From Proteiniphilum sp. (GTDB taxonomy: Bacteria; Bacteroidota; Bacteroidia; Bacteroidales; Dysgonomonadaceae): a stretch of 64,000 bases of DNA. This document shows positions 52,402-62,656 of the stretch, piece after piece. Within the stretch, counting starts at the first letter, position 1. Each line of letters begins with the position of its first letter. The DNA lies in the NCBI GenBank assembly GCA_028709605.1, contig JAQVWR010000002.1:19249-83248 (forward strand), given 5' to 3'. The notes under the pieces were generated by a model. That model was not told where the DNA came from and ran no database searches. It saw only the letters and a list, made by a program, of their open reading frames with translations. Both the position numbers and the translations under genes were made by a program.

Positions 52402-53484
52402 TTAAATTGTTTCGAGGTACTTATGGATCAGGCGGGAGACCGGATAATGGTGTAACTCCCCAATGTCGGTGATCAATAGACCCTGAGGAGGAGTGAAAGT
52501 GCACGATTCCGGAATGATCACCCGGTAAAAGCGGGTATGGATCAGCTGGTGGGTCAGCTGGTGCCTGACGGTGAGGAGTGGGTCGATCAGGAGCTCCGGC
52601 AGGCCGGAAAAGAGCTCCCTGAATGCCGCTGTCTGTTGCAGGATGAGAAGATCAGCGGGGTGATCGGTCTCAATAAGGGGGAATTCATAGAGGTTCTGCC
52701 ATATATCGGATTGATCCCGCTTGTGCAGATAGGTGCGGTTGCCATGCACGATGTGAAAATAATGGAAATAACGGTTTGAGATCTTTATTTTTCGTTCTTT
52801 TACCGGAAAAGCGGTCACACGCCTTTCCGCATATGCCAGACAGATCTCCTGCAGCACGCATTCTTCACATTTCGGTTGTGAGGGGGTGCATACCAGTGCA
52901 CCGAAGTCCATGATCGCCTGGTTATAGCTCCCGGGGTCCTCTTCCGGAAGGAGGGACTGTGCGATCCTGCCGATCATTTTTTTGCCTTCGGGGGTGTCGA
53001 TGGCCGTCGCGATTGCAAAGAGCCGTGTGAGCACACGGTATACGTTCCCGTCCACAACGGCATGCGGTTGATGGAAGGCAATCGACGAGACAGCTGCCGC
53101 GGTATATTGTCCCACTCCTTTCAGGGAGAGGATATCGGGATAAGAGGAGGGAAAGATGCCGTTGTGGTGATTGACAATCTGAACCGCCGCCTGGTGCAGG
53201 TTGCGTGCACGGGAGTAGTAGCCGAGTCCCTGCCATAATTTTAATACCTCCTCTTCTCGGGCGGCGGCGAGGGTTCGCACATCGGGAAACCTTTGCATGA
53301 ATCGATGATAAAAGCCGATTCCCTGAGCGATCCGGGTCTGTTGCAGGATCACTTCCGAAATCCAGATACGGTAAGGATCGTTTGTCTCCCGCCAGGGTAA
53401 CTCCCTCTTATGCGCATTGTACCACTTCTGTAAACGGGAGGTGATTTGGGAAGGTTCCCGGCTGAGTTCTTTTTTCGTTTCCAT
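52402..53484 (-). CDS. mutY: A/G-specific adenine glycosylase
   Basis: 360 aa; ELPWRETNDPYRIWISEVILQQTR, Fe-S cluster CTPSQPKCEECVLQEIC. Confidence 0.96.
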   Translation of the reverse strand: METKKELSREPSQITSRLQKWYNAHKRELPWRETNDPYRIWISEVILQQTRIAQGIGFYHRFMQRFPDVRTLAAAREEEVLKLWQGLGYYSRARNLHQAAVQIVNHHNGIFPSSYPDILSLKGVGQYTAAAVSSIAFHQPHAVVDGNVYRVLTRLFAIATAIDTPEGKKMIGRIAQSLLPEEDPGSYNQAIMDFGALVCTPSQPKCEECVLQEICLAYAERRVTAFPVKERKIKISNRYFHYFHIVHGNRTYLHKRDQSDIWQNLYEFPLIETDHPADLLILQQTAAFRELFSGLPELLIDPLLTVRHQLTHQLIHTRFYRVIIPESCTFTPPQGLLITDIGELHHYPVSRLIHKYLETI

Positions 53485-53583
53485 TTCGCTGCAAAACTAA
53501 TGGAAAAAGTGCAATTTTCAGGAAAAAAGAGAAAAAAGAGAAAAAAATTAGCCGCAATAATTTTACCGTTGGAAAAAAAGCTA

Positions 53584-53591
53584 TATATTTG
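53584..53591 (+). promoter_or_regulatory. HU gene -7 promoter element
   Basis: TATATTTG preceded by phased A-tracts. Confidence 0.6.
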
Positions 53592-53653
53592 CAATCCAAA
53601 ATTTTACTTATTAACAAATGCTATAATTATTAATATTTTAAAATATAAATAAA

Positions 53654-53935
53654 ATGACGAAAGCAGACATTGTGAATGAGATTGCAAAAAATACCGGTGT
53701 GGACAAAGTATCGGTATTGGCAACGGTAGAATCTTTTATGGAAGTGGTGAAAGATTCATTGGCAGGCAACGAAAACGTCTATTTGAGAGGATTCGGAAGT
53801 TTTATTGTGAAGAAAAGGGCACAAAAAACAGCACGTAATATTTCAAAAAATACCACTATCATCATCCCGGAACACAATATTCCTGCTTTTAAGCCTGCCA
53901 AAACATTTGTTGCACAGGTGAAGGAAACCAAATAA
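53654..53935 (+). CDS. HU family DNA-binding protein
   Basis: 93 aa; GFGSFIVKKRAQKTARNISKNTTIIIPEHNIPAFKPAKTF. Confidence 0.95.
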   Translation: MTKADIVNEIAKNTGVDKVSVLATVESFMEVVKDSLAGNENVYLRGFGSFIVKKRAQKTARNISKNTTIIIPEHNIPAFKPAKTFVAQVKETK

Positions 53936-53945
53936 TTAATTTTTA

Positions 53946-53953
53946 AAGGAGGT
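53946..53953 (+). promoter_or_regulatory. Strong Shine-Dalgarno upstream of the 30-aa ORF
   Basis: AAGGAGGT, 6 nt (acgaaa) before ATG 53960. Confidence 0.8.
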
Positions 53954-53959
53954 ACGAAA

Positions 53960-54052
53960 ATGCCAAGCGGAAAAAAAAGAAAACGGCATAAAATGTCAAT
54001 TCACAAGCGTAAAAAAAGACTCAGGAAAAACAGGCATAAGAAGAAAAAGTAA
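53960..54052 (+). CDS. 30-aa mS38/AURKAIP1-COX24-like basic small ribosomal-type protein
   Basis: Hand translation MPSGKKRKRHKMSIHKRKKRLRKNRHKKKK*; matches the small basic AURKAIP1/COX24-type proteins of Bacteroidetes; absent from ORF track (too short). Confidence 0.85.
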   Translation: MPSGKKRKRHKMSIHKRKKRLRKNRHKKKK

Positions 54053-54080
54053 GCCGAAGTTTTTTTTACACCATATACAG

Positions 54081-54121
54081 GAACAAACTTAAAAAAAACC
54101 ATCCGGAAATTAAGTTTGTTC
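54081..54121 (+). promoter_or_regulatory. Perfect hairpin in rng leader
   Basis: GAACAAACTTAA (54081-54092)-N17-TTAAGTTTGTTC (54110-54121). Confidence 0.8.
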
Positions 54122-54221
54122 TTTGTGTATTGCACAAGGGGAGTGGTTCTGGAGAGAACCTCCTTTCTGTTGTGAAGACAGAAGCCCTATCAATTTTGTA
54201 AACATTAAAAAAAGGACAATT

Positions 54222-55790
54222 GTGACAAGCGAACTTGTGGTGGATGTTCAACCGAAAGAGATTACCATTGTCGTTCTCGAAGACAAGAAACTGGTAGAAT
54301 TGCAACAGGAAAGTCAGGAAGGCTCTTTTGCGGTTGGGAACATTTACCTGGGCAAAGTAAAAAAACTGATGCCCGCCCTTAACGCTGCATTTGTGAACGT
54401 GGGACACAAAAAGGACGCTTTTCTTCACTATTTGGATTTAGGGGTTGAATTCAACTCTCTTCGGGAGTTCCAGAAGATGGTTGAAGACAAGAAAAAGATT
54501 CCGCAGCTTCAGAAGATGAAGTTGCAACCCGATATCGATAAGGAAGGATCCATCTCGGATATCCTGAAAGTGGGGCAGGAGATACTGGTGCAGATAGCCA
54601 AAGAGCCCATATCGACCAAAGGACCCCGGCTGACGGCCGAGATTTCGTTCGCGGGACGGTTTATGGTGTTGATCCCATTCATCGATCGCGTATCGGTATC
54701 GCAAAAGATTAAATCGCGCGAGGAGCGCGCCCGGCTTCGGCAGCTTATCCAGAGCATCAAACCCAGGAACTTCGGTGTCATCATCCGTACGAACGCCGAA
54801 GGAAAGAGGGTTGCTGACCTGGATGCAGAGCTGAAGGTGCTGGTGAAAAGATGGGAGGATCATATCGGCAGGATCATGAAAGCCAAAGCCCCCTCACTCA
54901 TTTTTGAGGAGACGGGTCGCACCGTGGCACTGTTGCGTGATATATTCAATCCCTCTTTTGAACAGATACACATCAACGACAGGGATGTGGCGAGGCAGAT
55001 CGCCGAATATGTAAGCATTATCGCACCGGAACGAAAGAATGTGGTCAGGCAATATACCGGTGCTTTGCCCATTTTAGATAATTTCGGCGTCACCAAACAG
55101 ATCAAATCGCTCTTTGGGAAAACGGTTACGTTTAAGAACGGTGCGTATCTCATCATTGAGCATACTGAGGCCTTGCATGTGATCGATGTGAACAGCGGTA
55201 ACCGCAACAAATCGAAGCTCGGTCAGGAAGATAGTGCCTTTGAGGTGAATCTGGCTGCCGCCGAAGAGATTGCCCGTCAGCTGCGGTTGCGGGATATGGG
55301 CGGCATTATTGTCATCGACTTCATCGACATGAGCAAGGGTGAGCATCGCAACAAGTTGCTTGCCAGGATGCAAGAGCTGATGGCAAACGACCGGTCCAGG
55401 CATAACATTTTACCGTTGAGTAAGTTCGGGTTAATGCAGATCACGCGGCAGCGTGTGCGTCCCGAAATGGAAGTTACCACAAGCGAAGAATGCCCCACTT
55501 GCTTTGGTAAAGGCAAGATCAAATCATCGATCCTGTTTACCGACACCCTGGAGGGAAAGATCGATTATTTAGTCCACAAGTTAAAAGTGAAGAAATTCAG
55601 TCTGCACATCCATCCATATGTAGCAGCGTACGTTCAGCAAGGTATGTTTTCGTTAAAGTTCAAATGGCGGAAAAAGTTTAATGTAGGATTTAAAGTGATT
55701 CCCGATCAAAAGCTGGGATTCCTGCAATATGTTTTCTATGACAAAGACGGAAACGAAATTGATCTGAAGGAAGAGATTGAAATGAAATAA
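54222..55790 (+). CDS. rng: Ribonuclease E/G family protein
   Basis: GTG start at 54222 (MTSELVVDVQPKEITIVVLEDKKLVELQQE); S1 and RNase E/G core; CPTCFGKGKI Zn-link. Confidence 0.94.
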   Translation: MTSELVVDVQPKEITIVVLEDKKLVELQQESQEGSFAVGNIYLGKVKKLMPALNAAFVNVGHKKDAFLHYLDLGVEFNSLREFQKMVEDKKKIPQLQKMKLQPDIDKEGSISDILKVGQEILVQIAKEPISTKGPRLTAEISFAGRFMVLIPFIDRVSVSQKIKSREERARLRQLIQSIKPRNFGVIIRTNAEGKRVADLDAELKVLVKRWEDHIGRIMKAKAPSLIFEETGRTVALLRDIFNPSFEQIHINDRDVARQIAEYVSIIAPERKNVVRQYTGALPILDNFGVTKQIKSLFGKTVTFKNGAYLIIEHTEALHVIDVNSGNRNKSKLGQEDSAFEVNLAAAEEIARQLRLRDMGGIIVIDFIDMSKGEHRNKLLARMQELMANDRSRHNILPLSKFGLMQITRQRVRPEMEVTTSEECPTCFGKGKIKSSILFTDTLEGKIDYLVHKLKVKKFSLHIHPYVAAYVQQGMFSLKFKWRKKFNVGFKVIPDQKLGFLQYVFYDKDGNEIDLKEEIEMK

Positions 55791-55820
55791 TGCCCGGTTA
55801 CTGACCGTGGCAGCAATTGG

Positions 55821-55855
55821 AAAAACCGGTGTTGCCTCTGCGATGCCGGTTTTTT
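55821..55855. terminator. Bidirectional terminator between rng and priA
   Basis: AAAAACCGG-N16-CCGGTTTTTT. Confidence 0.88.
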
Positions 55856-55861
55856 ACGTGC

Positions 55862-58099
55862 TTACAGGGGGTCTACATCGTAGTAGAGGTTCACGTATTT
55901 GTAGGCAGGCATGTTGTGCAGGGAGGCTTCCGCCTGCTTCAGGAGCTGGCGTACCCGTTGCGGAGAGAGGCCTGTTTCAATTTTTAGCAGGATCTCCCCT
56001 CGGTACTGCATCTGGATGCGTCCTACCAAGGGTTTCCCGGGACCCAGCACGCGTTCTTTCAACTCTTCTCTGAGGCGTGCCGCCAGCAGGGAGGCGGCTG
56101 TTTCCACCCTCTTTTCCTCCTTATGCTTCAGGATGATTCGGATCAACCGGCAGAAGGGGGGATACCCGAACAGTTTTCTTTCCGAGCGCTCTTCCTCGAA
56201 GAAGCCTGCATAGTCGTTGCGGGTGACAAATCGGTAGATAGGCTGCCCCGGATCGGCTGTCTGGATGATGGCGATTCCTGCTTCATTCTTTCGTCCCGCG
56301 CGCCCAGCAGCCTGGGTCATCAGCTGAAACCCCCGTTCGTGGGAGCGAAAATCGGGATGATTGATCAGCGAGTCAGCCGAAATGATTCCCACCACTCTCA
56401 CGTGATCGAAATCCAGTCCCTTGGACAACATCTGTGTCCCGACCAGTATCTGTATCCTTTTCTCCTGGAATGCGCTGATGATCTTTTCATAGGCGTTCTT
56501 TCCCCGTGTCGTATCGGCATCCATGCGTGCCACAACCGTACCGGGAAAGAGCATTTTCACCTCCTCCTCCAGCTGTTCCGTGCCCGATCCCTGTGGCTCG
56601 AGCTGCTCTGCCCCGCAGGCGGGACAGGTGGACGGGATCCGGTAGGATCGGTTGCAGTAGTGGCATACCAGTCGCTGGGGATGCGTATGTAAAGTGAGCG
56701 ACACGTCACAATGCGTGCATCTGGGGGTCCAGGCGCACTGTTTACATTCCAGTACGGGTGCAAATCCACGCCGGTTGCGGAAGAGAATCACCTGTTCGCC
56801 TTTCTCCAGCGCACAACTTATCTCTTCCTTCAATGCGGGCGCAAGAATGGATTTCATTTTTTTTCGCCGGCGCAGCTCCCGGGTGTTCTCCAGCTGTATC
56901 CGGGGCATCGTCATGCCGTTGAAACGTTCGGTGAGCGTCACCAGCCCGTATTTGCCGGTGCTTGCGTGGGAATAGGACTCAATGGAAGGTGTGGCGGATC
57001 CCAGGACGGTTTTCGCTCCGCAGATATGGGCCAGCATGATTGCCGTATCGCGTGCATGGTAGCGTGGAGCGGGATCCTGCTGTTTGTAGCTCGTTTCATG
57101 CTCCTCATCTACAATGACCAGTCCCAGTTCCCGGAAAGGGAGGAACAGGGAGGAGCGTACGCCGATGATGATCTGATAAGGGTTGTCCGACAGCATTTTT
57201 TGCCAGATCTCGGTTCGCTCGTTGTCGCCGATACCGGAATGATAGATACCCAGTTTGTTGCCGAACACAGCCTGCAGGCGTTGTGTGAGTTGGGTCGTCA
57301 ATGCAATCTCGGGAAGCAGATAGAGTGTTTGCTTTCCATCGGACAGGTATTGTCGGATCAGATGAATGTAGATCTCTGTTTTGCCGCCGGAGGTGACCCC
57401 GTGTAACAGCGTCGTTTCTTTCGTGTTAAGACTCTCGGTCAGTTGATCCAAAGCCATCTGCTGATGTGTACTGAGCGGAAAAGGCTCCCTTAGGGGAACT
57501 TTCTCGCTCCCTATGCGGCTGCACTGTACGGTGTGTGCGGTCACAATCTCCTTTCCGAGCAGACCGTTCAGGACAGCGGCAGAGAATGCAGGGAGAGCGA
57601 TGAGCTCTTTCTTGCTCACCATCTCTCTATCCTGTTCCGTTAGCAAAGAACGGATCTCCCCGAGCAGTGCCTCCTGTTTTTTCGCTTTTCCCAACAGATC
57701 CCTGATGGCTGACTGATCCAGGTCTTTATTGAGACTGTAAAAGAGTTTTTTCTTCGGGACATAACCTGTGGCGAGGTCCTTCGGTTTCATAAAAGAGGGG
57801 AGGGCTGCTTTACAGACATCTCCCAGTGGGGAGATATAGTAGAACGCGATCCATTTCCACAGCTTCAGTTGCTGTGCAGTGACCACCGGTTTCTCATCCG
57901 GAACGGAATGGATCTCTTTGACGGCAATATCGGCGGATAACGCATCGTGGATATGGGCAATGATGCCGGTGTAATATTTCCGTCTTCCGAAAGGAACTAC
58001 CACTCTTTGTCCCACAGCTATCCGGTGTTGCATCTCTTCCGGGACAGCATATGTAAATTGTTCGGGTAATGGAAGCGGAAGGATGACATCCACATACAT
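55862..58099 (-). CDS. priA: Primosomal protein N' (replication restart helicase)
   Basis: 745 aa; LLHGVTSGGKTEIYIHLI, DEEHETSYKQQ, Zn-binding cysteines. Confidence 0.96.
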   Translation of the reverse strand: MYVDVILPLPLPEQFTYAVPEEMQHRIAVGQRVVVPFGRRKYYTGIIAHIHDALSADIAVKEIHSVPDEKPVVTAQQLKLWKWIAFYYISPLGDVCKAALPSFMKPKDLATGYVPKKKLFYSLNKDLDQSAIRDLLGKAKKQEALLGEIRSLLTEQDREMVSKKELIALPAFSAAVLNGLLGKEIVTAHTVQCSRIGSEKVPLREPFPLSTHQQMALDQLTESLNTKETTLLHGVTSGGKTEIYIHLIRQYLSDGKQTLYLLPEIALTTQLTQRLQAVFGNKLGIYHSGIGDNERTEIWQKMLSDNPYQIIIGVRSSLFLPFRELGLVIVDEEHETSYKQQDPAPRYHARDTAIMLAHICGAKTVLGSATPSIESYSHASTGKYGLVTLTERFNGMTMPRIQLENTRELRRRKKMKSILAPALKEEISCALEKGEQVILFRNRRGFAPVLECKQCAWTPRCTHCDVSLTLHTHPQRLVCHYCNRSYRIPSTCPACGAEQLEPQGSGTEQLEEEVKMLFPGTVVARMDADTTRGKNAYEKIISAFQEKRIQILVGTQMLSKGLDFDHVRVVGIISADSLINHPDFRSHERGFQLMTQAAGRAGRKNEAGIAIIQTADPGQPIYRFVTRNDYAGFFEEERSERKLFGYPPFCRLIRIILKHKEEKRVETAASLLAARLREELKERVLGPGKPLVGRIQMQYRGEILLKIETGLSPQRVRQLLKQAEASLHNMPAYKYVNLYYDVDPL

Positions 58100-58102
58100 A
58101 GG

Positions 58103-58741
58103 TCAGAAATAGAGGGCGGCAGTGATGCTCCACGAATCAGACTTGCCGTTCAGCGGATCTTTCCAGTTCGCTTCTTCCACTGCATAGTTGTCGGTCAGCT
58201 GTACCCCGTAAGTGACCCCTACCTGCAGCATCCTGAACAACTCTAAGCCCATCCCGATATTGGTGCCGGCCTGAAACTTTTTCGCGCTGATATCTTCCTG
58301 CATATTCTGTACATTTATTTTATCTCCCGAGATAAGGTATCCCGCATAGGGGCCGGCTACGGCATACATACGGACGGGCAGTATGCCCAGACCGAATTTG
58401 ATTTTTGCATTGAGGGGGAGATAGAGATAGCGGTTGGATATTTCGTCGGATCCTGCACTTTCCCCGTCGGTGAGGGAGGAAACCGTCATGCGGTTGTCGT
58501 TGTACAGCAGCGAAGCCTCGATACCAAAATCGGCGACGGCAAACGGGAACAGGGCCTCAAGGGAGGGCCCTATGCTGTAGGAGGTCATATTCTCCACTTT
58601 CAGGGCATTGCTGTCGAAACTGGGGTTGTTCAGCCCTACTTCTGCTTTGACTCCTGCTTTGATTTGTGCAGAGAGGGGGGCGGATAGCAGGGCTCCCATC
58701 AGGAATGCCATACTGCTAAGGATCAGTTGTTTTGTTTTCAT
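58103..58741 (-). CDS. Outer membrane beta-barrel protein
   Basis: MMKTKQLILSSMAFLMGALLSAPLSAQIKAGVKAEVGLNN; C-terminal ITAALYF. Confidence 0.8.
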   Translation of the reverse strand: MKTKQLILSSMAFLMGALLSAPLSAQIKAGVKAEVGLNNPSFDSNALKVENMTSYSIGPSLEALFPFAVADFGIEASLLYNDNRMTVSSLTDGESAGSDEISNRYLYLPLNAKIKFGLGILPVRMYAVAGPYAGYLISGDKINVQNMQEDISAKKFQAGTNIGMGLELFRMLQVGVTYGVQLTDNYAVEEANWKDPLNGKSDSWSITAALYF

Positions 58742-58866
58742 CATCTTGTGTGTTATTAATTGTGTATGAACGGGTACCTCGCGCGTTACAAATATACCAT
58801 TATGACACAGGTAAAACAAAAAAGTTAACGGAGTGGTTGTTAAAGAAACTTAAATTATAAAACATG

Positions 58867-58908
58867 AAAAAAGCGTTTCTTCTCTTTTGAGGGAGAAAGA
58901 ACGCTTTT
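58867..58908 (-). terminator. sdhCAB operon terminator
   Basis: AAAAGCGTT...AACGCTTTT stem with further TTCTC/GAGAA pairing, T-run on - strand. Confidence 0.8.
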
Positions 58909-58928
58909 CGTGTAGAGGGCCGGAGGGG

Positions 58929-59684
58929 TTAGTCCTTGAACTTCGCCTTCAGGAACTCCCGGTTGAGGCGGGCAATATTGGTGATGGAGATGTTCTTAGG
59001 GCACTCCACTTCGCAGGCGCCCGTGTTGGTGCAGTTGCCGAAGCCCAGCTCGTCCATTTTGGCCACCATCGCCTTGGCACGGCGCGCAGCTTCCACCCGT
59101 CCCTGTGGCAGGAGGGCCAACTGGCTCACCTTTGCCGAGACAAAGAGCATGGCCGATCCGTTCTTGCAGGCAGCCACGCAGGCACCGCAGCCGATGCAGG
59201 CCGCGGCGTCCATGGCCATCTCGGCATCATCCCGTGGAATGGGGATGGCATTTGCATCGGGTACCCCGCCGGTGTTGACGGAGATGTAACCGCCTGCCTG
59301 GATGATCTTGTCGAAAGCTGAACGGTCAACCATCAGGTCCTTGATGATGGGGAAGCCGGCGGAACGCCATGGTTCCACCGTGATGGTGTCGCCGTCGTTG
59401 AAACGGCGCATATGAAGCTGGCAGGTGGTGATGCCGGTGTCGGGTCCGTGGGGGTGTCCGTTGATATAGAGGCTGCACATGCCGCAGATTCCTTCGCGGC
59501 AGTCGTGATCGAACACGATCGGCTCTTTGCCTTCGTTGATGAGTTGTTCATTAAGGATGTCGAGCATTTCCAGGAAGGAGCTCCCCTGAGAGATCTTTTC
59601 CAGTGAGTAGGTTTCAAAATGACCTTTCTCTTTCGGTCCGTTTTGGCGCCAGACTTTTACTTTTATGTTGATATCTTTATCCAT
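58929..59684 (-). CDS. sdhB: Succinate dehydrogenase/fumarate reductase iron-sulfur subunit
   Basis: 251 aa; [31 protein letters not shown]. Confidence 0.96.
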   Translation of the reverse strand: MDKDINIKVKVWRQNGPKEKGHFETYSLEKISQGSSFLEMLDILNEQLINEGKEPIVFDHDCREGICGMCSLYINGHPHGPDTGITTCQLHMRRFNDGDTITVEPWRSAGFPIIKDLMVDRSAFDKIIQAGGYISVNTGGVPDANAIPIPRDDAEMAMDAAACIGCGACVAACKNGSAMLFVSAKVSQLALLPQGRVEAARRAKAMVAKMDELGFGNCTNTGACEVECPKNISITNIARLNREFLKAKFKD

Positions 59685-59725
59685 GATCGTTTGTTGTTTT
59701 GCGTTTACTCTTGTTCCATCAACGG

Positions 59726-61669
59726 TTACGATTTGTAGTTTCTCTGCTGGCGAACCACAAATTCATACTCGAGGGGTTCCTTGTACATCACCGGGGCCTT
59801 TTCTTCACCCTGATACTCCCAGCAGGAGACATAGGCGAACTGGTCGTCGTGGCGCAGTGCCTCACCTTCGGGTGTCTGGTGCTCAAGACGGAAATGACCG
59901 CCGCACGACTCTTCGCGGTCGAGGGCATCGTGTGCCATCAGCTCGCCGATCTCAATAAAGTCAGCCAGACGCAGCGCTTTTTCCAGCTCCACGTTGAGGG
60001 ATTCCTTGTTCCCGGGGATGCGAAGGTTGCTCCAGAAGTCCTTCTTCAGCATTTTCAGCTTTTCAATGGCGTTCTTCAACCCTTCGGCATCCCGTCCCAT
60101 ACCTACAAAATTCCACATGATATGACCCAGTTCCTTGTGGATGTGGTCTACCGAGTGGGTACCCTTGATGTTCATCAGCCGCTCGATGCGGTCGTTGATC
60201 TCTTTCTCGGCCTGTACGAATTCGGGGGCGTCGGTCTTGAAACGGGGCACGTTGATCTGGTCGGCCAGGTAGTTCTGGATGGTATAGGGCAGCACGAAGT
60301 AGCCGTCGGCCAGCCCCTGCATCAGGGCGGAAGCACCGAGGCGGTTGGCGCCGTGATCGGAGAAGTTGGCCTCGCCGATGGCGAACAGACCGGGGATGGT
60401 GGTCATCAGCTCGTAGTCCACCCAGATGCCGCCCATGGTATAGTGGATGGCGGGATAGATCATCATGGGTGTCTCATAGGGGTTTTCATCCACAATCTTC
60501 TCATACATCTGAAAGAGGTTGCCGTAGCGGGCTTCCACTACCTCTTTTCCCAGACGCTGAATGGCGTCGGCAAAATCAAGGTAGACTGCCAGGCCGGTGC
60601 TACCTACGCCATAGCCGGCGTCGCATCGTTCCTTGGCGGCACGTGAGGCCACGTCGCGCGGCACCAGGTTCCCGAAGGCGGGATAGCGGCGCTCCAGATA
60701 GTAGTCGCGATCCTCCTCCTTGATGTCTGTCGGTTTCAGTTTCCCTTCGCGGATGGCCTGTGCATCCTCCAGCTTCTTCGGCACCCAGATGCGCCCATCG
60801 TTGCGCAGGGACTCCGACATAAGGGTCAGCTTCGACTGGAACTCACCGTGTACCGGGATGCAGGTGGGGTGGATCTGAGCCATACAGGGATTGGCAAAGT
60901 AGGCCCCTTTCTTGTAGCACTGCCAGGCTGCCGACCCGTTGGAGGTCATCGCATTGGTGGAGAGGAAGAAGGTGTTGCCGTACCCTCCGGTGGCGATCAC
61001 CACGGCATGGGCGGCAAACCGTTCTAACTTGCCGCTGACCAGGTTGCGGGCGATGATTCCGCGGGCGCGGCCGTCGATCATCACCAGATCCACCATCTCG
61101 TAACGGGTGAAGAGCTTCACCTGGTTCTTGTGTATGGCGCGGCTCAGGGCGGAGTAGGCGCCCAGCAACAGTTGCTGGCCGGTCTGACCGCGAGCGTAGA
61201 AGGTACGGGATACCTGGGCTCCCCCAAAGGAGCGGTTGTCGAGCAGACCGCCATATTCGCGTGCAAAGGGTACACCCTGTGCCACGCATTGGTCGATGAT
61301 GCTGTTCGAGACCTCTGCCAGACGGTAGACATTGGCTTCGCGGGCGCGATAATCGCCGCCCTTGATGGTATCGTAAAAGAGACGGTAGACCGAGTCACCG
61401 TCGTTGGGATAGTTCTTGGCGGCATTGATGCCCCCCTGTGCGGCGATGGAGTGCGCACGGCGGGGTGAGTCCTGAATGCAGAAATTCAATACGTTGAATC
61501 CCATCTCACCCAGTGAGGCGGCTGCCGAGGCACCGGCCAGTCCCGTGCCCACCACGATAATGTCGAGACGGCGTTTGTTGGCCGGGTTTACCAACTTCTG
61601 ATGGTTCTTGTAGTTGGACCATTTTTCGGCGAGAGGCCCTTTGGGTATTTTTGCGTCTAAATTATTCAT
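59726..61669 (-). CDS. sdhA: Succinate dehydrogenase/fumarate reductase flavoprotein subunit
   Basis: 647 aa; [24 protein letters not shown] motif. Confidence 0.96.
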   Translation of the reverse strand: MNNLDAKIPKGPLAEKWSNYKNHQKLVNPANKRRLDIIVVGTGLAGASAAASLGEMGFNVLNFCIQDSPRRAHSIAAQGGINAAKNYPNDGDSVYRLFYDTIKGGDYRAREANVYRLAEVSNSIIDQCVAQGVPFAREYGGLLDNRSFGGAQVSRTFYARGQTGQQLLLGAYSALSRAIHKNQVKLFTRYEMVDLVMIDGRARGIIARNLVSGKLERFAAHAVVIATGGYGNTFFLSTNAMTSNGSAAWQCYKKGAYFANPCMAQIHPTCIPVHGEFQSKLTLMSESLRNDGRIWVPKKLEDAQAIREGKLKPTDIKEEDRDYYLERRYPAFGNLVPRDVASRAAKERCDAGYGVGSTGLAVYLDFADAIQRLGKEVVEARYGNLFQMYEKIVDENPYETPMMIYPAIHYTMGGIWVDYELMTTIPGLFAIGEANFSDHGANRLGASALMQGLADGYFVLPYTIQNYLADQINVPRFKTDAPEFVQAEKEINDRIERLMNIKGTHSVDHIHKELGHIMWNFVGMGRDAEGLKNAIEKLKMLKKDFWSNLRIPGNKESLNVELEKALRLADFIEIGELMAHDALDREESCGGHFRLEHQTPEGEALRHDDQFAYVSCWEYQGEEKAPVMYKEPLEYEFVVRQQRNYKS

Positions 61670-61687
61670 AATATCAAATGTCTTTAG

Positions 61688-62362
61688 TTATCCTAATATG
61701 TTGGAGTATCCCAGATAAACGGCGACGACCACCGTGATGAACCCGAGAGAGATGATGGTGGAGATGATGTAGCCCAGTACTTTAAGGCGTTTCATCCAGA
61801 TGATGTTGTTCCATCCTACAGAATGGAGTGCGCTCCAGAAACCGTGATTCAGGTGGAACCAGAGGGCGATAAAGGCGACGATATAGATCACAACCACCCA
61901 AAGACGGGAGAAGACCTCTTCCACCAGCTGCGCACTGTCGTGACGTGCCCCGTCGATCATGAAGAGCTCCTTGAACTGCATCTGGTACCACATCTGATAG
62001 AGGTGCAGGATGAGGAACAACAGGATAAAGAGTCCCAGCACAAACATATTCTGTGACGACCAGGTGGTATCTGTTTTACTTGAGACCTCATACTGGTCGT
62101 GGCCGCGCGCTTTTTGGTTCTGCAGTGTGAGGATGATCGCATAGATGATATGGATCACGAACCCCAGTGCGAGCACGCCTGTGCCGACAATAGCCCACCA
62201 GTTGGCTCCCAGCATCTCATTGGCCAGGAAGTTATAGGTGTCGTAGCTAAAGATCAGCACCAGATTCATGGTCATGTGAAACAGCAGGAACAGGATCAGG
62301 AAAAGGCCGGAGATGCTTTGGATAAATTTCCGTCCGATAGATGAATCAATTAACCAACTCAT
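61688..62362 (-). CDS. sdhC: Succinate dehydrogenase cytochrome b subunit
   Basis: MSWLIDSSIGRKFIQSISGLFLILFLLFHMTMNL; ATG at 62362. Confidence 0.94.
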   Translation of the reverse strand: MSWLIDSSIGRKFIQSISGLFLILFLLFHMTMNLVLIFSYDTYNFLANEMLGANWWAIVGTGVLALGFVIHIIYAIILTLQNQKARGHDQYEVSSKTDTTWSSQNMFVLGLFILLFLILHLYQMWYQMQFKELFMIDGARHDSAQLVEEVFSRLWVVVIYIVAFIALWFHLNHGFWSALHSVGWNNIIWMKRLKVLGYIISTIISLGFITVVVAVYLGYSNILG

Positions 62363-62623
62363 AAAGTTCTGTTTTAAATTATTAGATGTTTTGATATGTA
62401 TTGCCGGATGATTTGCTCTAAACAGGGTTTCAGCTATGTGGCGCCTTTGGGGCGGCATTTAAAATATAAATGCAAATGTAATACTTTTGCCGGTCAAAAG
62501 AGAATCATTTGCGGAAATATTTCTTTAATTGATTTATTTTAGAATCGGTATGAATATCGATCCCAGATATAGAATCATAAAGTGTTCAGCAAATATATCT
62601 CTCTCTTTTGGCGATATTTTCCT

Positions 62624-62631
62624 ATCTTTGT
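62624..62631 (+). promoter_or_regulatory. trpS -7 promoter element
   Basis: TATCTTTG 25 nt before the ATG. Confidence 0.55.
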
Positions 62632-62656
62632 AGGCTGATAAAAGGAAACATAGATC

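Noticed and set aside
57088-57106. GCTCGTTTCATGCTC in priA resembling the duplicated element
   Set aside because: Inside the conserved helicase motif DEEHETSYKQQ; match limited to about 10 bp, coincidental
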